Source: Comamonadaceae bacterium
Lineage (GTDB): Bacteria > Pseudomonadota > Gammaproteobacteria > Burkholderiales > Burkholderiaceae
Length of the DNA stretch: 6,323 bases
Direction of reading: 5' to 3'
Assembly (NCBI GenBank): GCA_947377705.1
Contig: CANCGU010000158.1
Span: 1 to 6,323, forward strand
A model generated the notes under the pieces. The model ran no database searches. It saw nothing but the letters and a program-made list of their open reading frames with translations, and had not been told where the DNA came from. Within the stretch, counting starts at the first letter, position 1. The number at the start of each line of letters is the position of its first letter. A program made the translations under genes and the position numbers. Below, in pieces: positions 6,132 to 6,323 of the stretch.

Positions 6132-6323
6132 TCAAGCCGTGGGAAACGTACCGGGCAGCAAGATGTTGGTGTTCACGTTTTGAATGTTGGTGTGGCCGCA
6201 AAACGCCATGGTCACGTCCAACTCTTTGTGGATGATTTGCAAGGCTTTGCTCACACCTGCTTCGCCCATGGCGCCTAGGCCGTAGACCATGGCGCGGCCA
6301 ATCAGTGTGCCGCGCGCGCCCAA
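6132..6323 (-). CDS. lldD: FMN-dependent alpha-hydroxy-acid dehydrogenase (L-lactate dehydrogenase-like), 3' part
   Basis: The last 63 residues of a protein whose 5' end lies beyond the right edge. The TTG codon at the edge is an internal leucine, not a start. LGARGTLIGRAMVYGLGAMG is the conserved phosphate/FMN-binding segment near the end of the TIM barrel in the glycolate oxidase / L-lactate dehydrogenase family. It is followed by GEAGVSKALQIIHKEL and MAFCGHTNIQNVN, also typical. The ending LLPGTFPTA is like that of proteobacterial LldD proteins. Such enzymes oxidise L-lactate to pyruvate and feed electrons to quinone at the membrane. The active-site region is outside the window, so the exact substrate (lactate or another 2-hydroxy acid) cannot be confirmed and the symbol is tentative. 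Confidence 0.88.
   Translation of the reverse strand: MGARGTLIGRAMVYGLGAMGEAGVSKALQIIHKELDVTMAFCGHTNIQNVNTNILLPGTFPTA

Overview
The window looks like a piece of a betaproteobacterial chromosome, most likely Burkholderiales and probably the family Comamonadaceae. This is inferred from the moderately GC-rich coding style, the DinB form with a linker insert after VVIGGG, and the resemblance of the QueF and LldD ends to proteins of that group. No database search was possible. Nearly every base is coding, intergenic gaps are short, and there is no sign of an RNA gene, insertion sequence, prophage or CRISPR array. No gap exceeds 60 bases.

Layout from left to right. Bases 2-643 (+) carry the 3' part of queF, the last enzyme in the synthesis of the queuosine precursor preQ1. 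Converging on it is a minus-strand block, read right to left: dinB (DNA polymerase IV, 5358-4072), then after 54 bases a periplasmic PhnD-family substrate-binding protein (4017-3157), one base later a membrane histidine kinase (3155-1740), and almost overlapping it a response regulator with an HD-GYP-type output domain (661-1731). Diverging from dinB is a small tautomerase of the 4-oxalocrotonate tautomerase family (5397-5585, +). It converges on a minus-strand gene for a membrane-anchored RskA-like domain protein (6104-5589). The window ends in the 3' part of an lldD-like FMN-dependent alpha-hydroxy-acid dehydrogenase (minus, 6132 to beyond the end).

The most interesting part is 661-4017. 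The binding protein has no ABC permease or ATPase beside it, but is tightly coupled to a kinase and a regulator. This suggests a three-component sensor: the periplasmic binding protein detects a small ligand, the kinase passes the signal across the membrane, and the regulator acts through its HD output domain. The binding protein lacks the serine/threonine-rich loop expected of phosphonate binders. The regulator keeps the HD and HH metal ligands but has changed the GYP motif and a downstream conserved aspartate pair, so both ligand and output may be non-standard. The other genes look like ordinary housekeeping or accessory genes, with a few oddities noted below (RskA domain without its sigma-binding part, tautomerase lacking Arg39, DinB linker insert).
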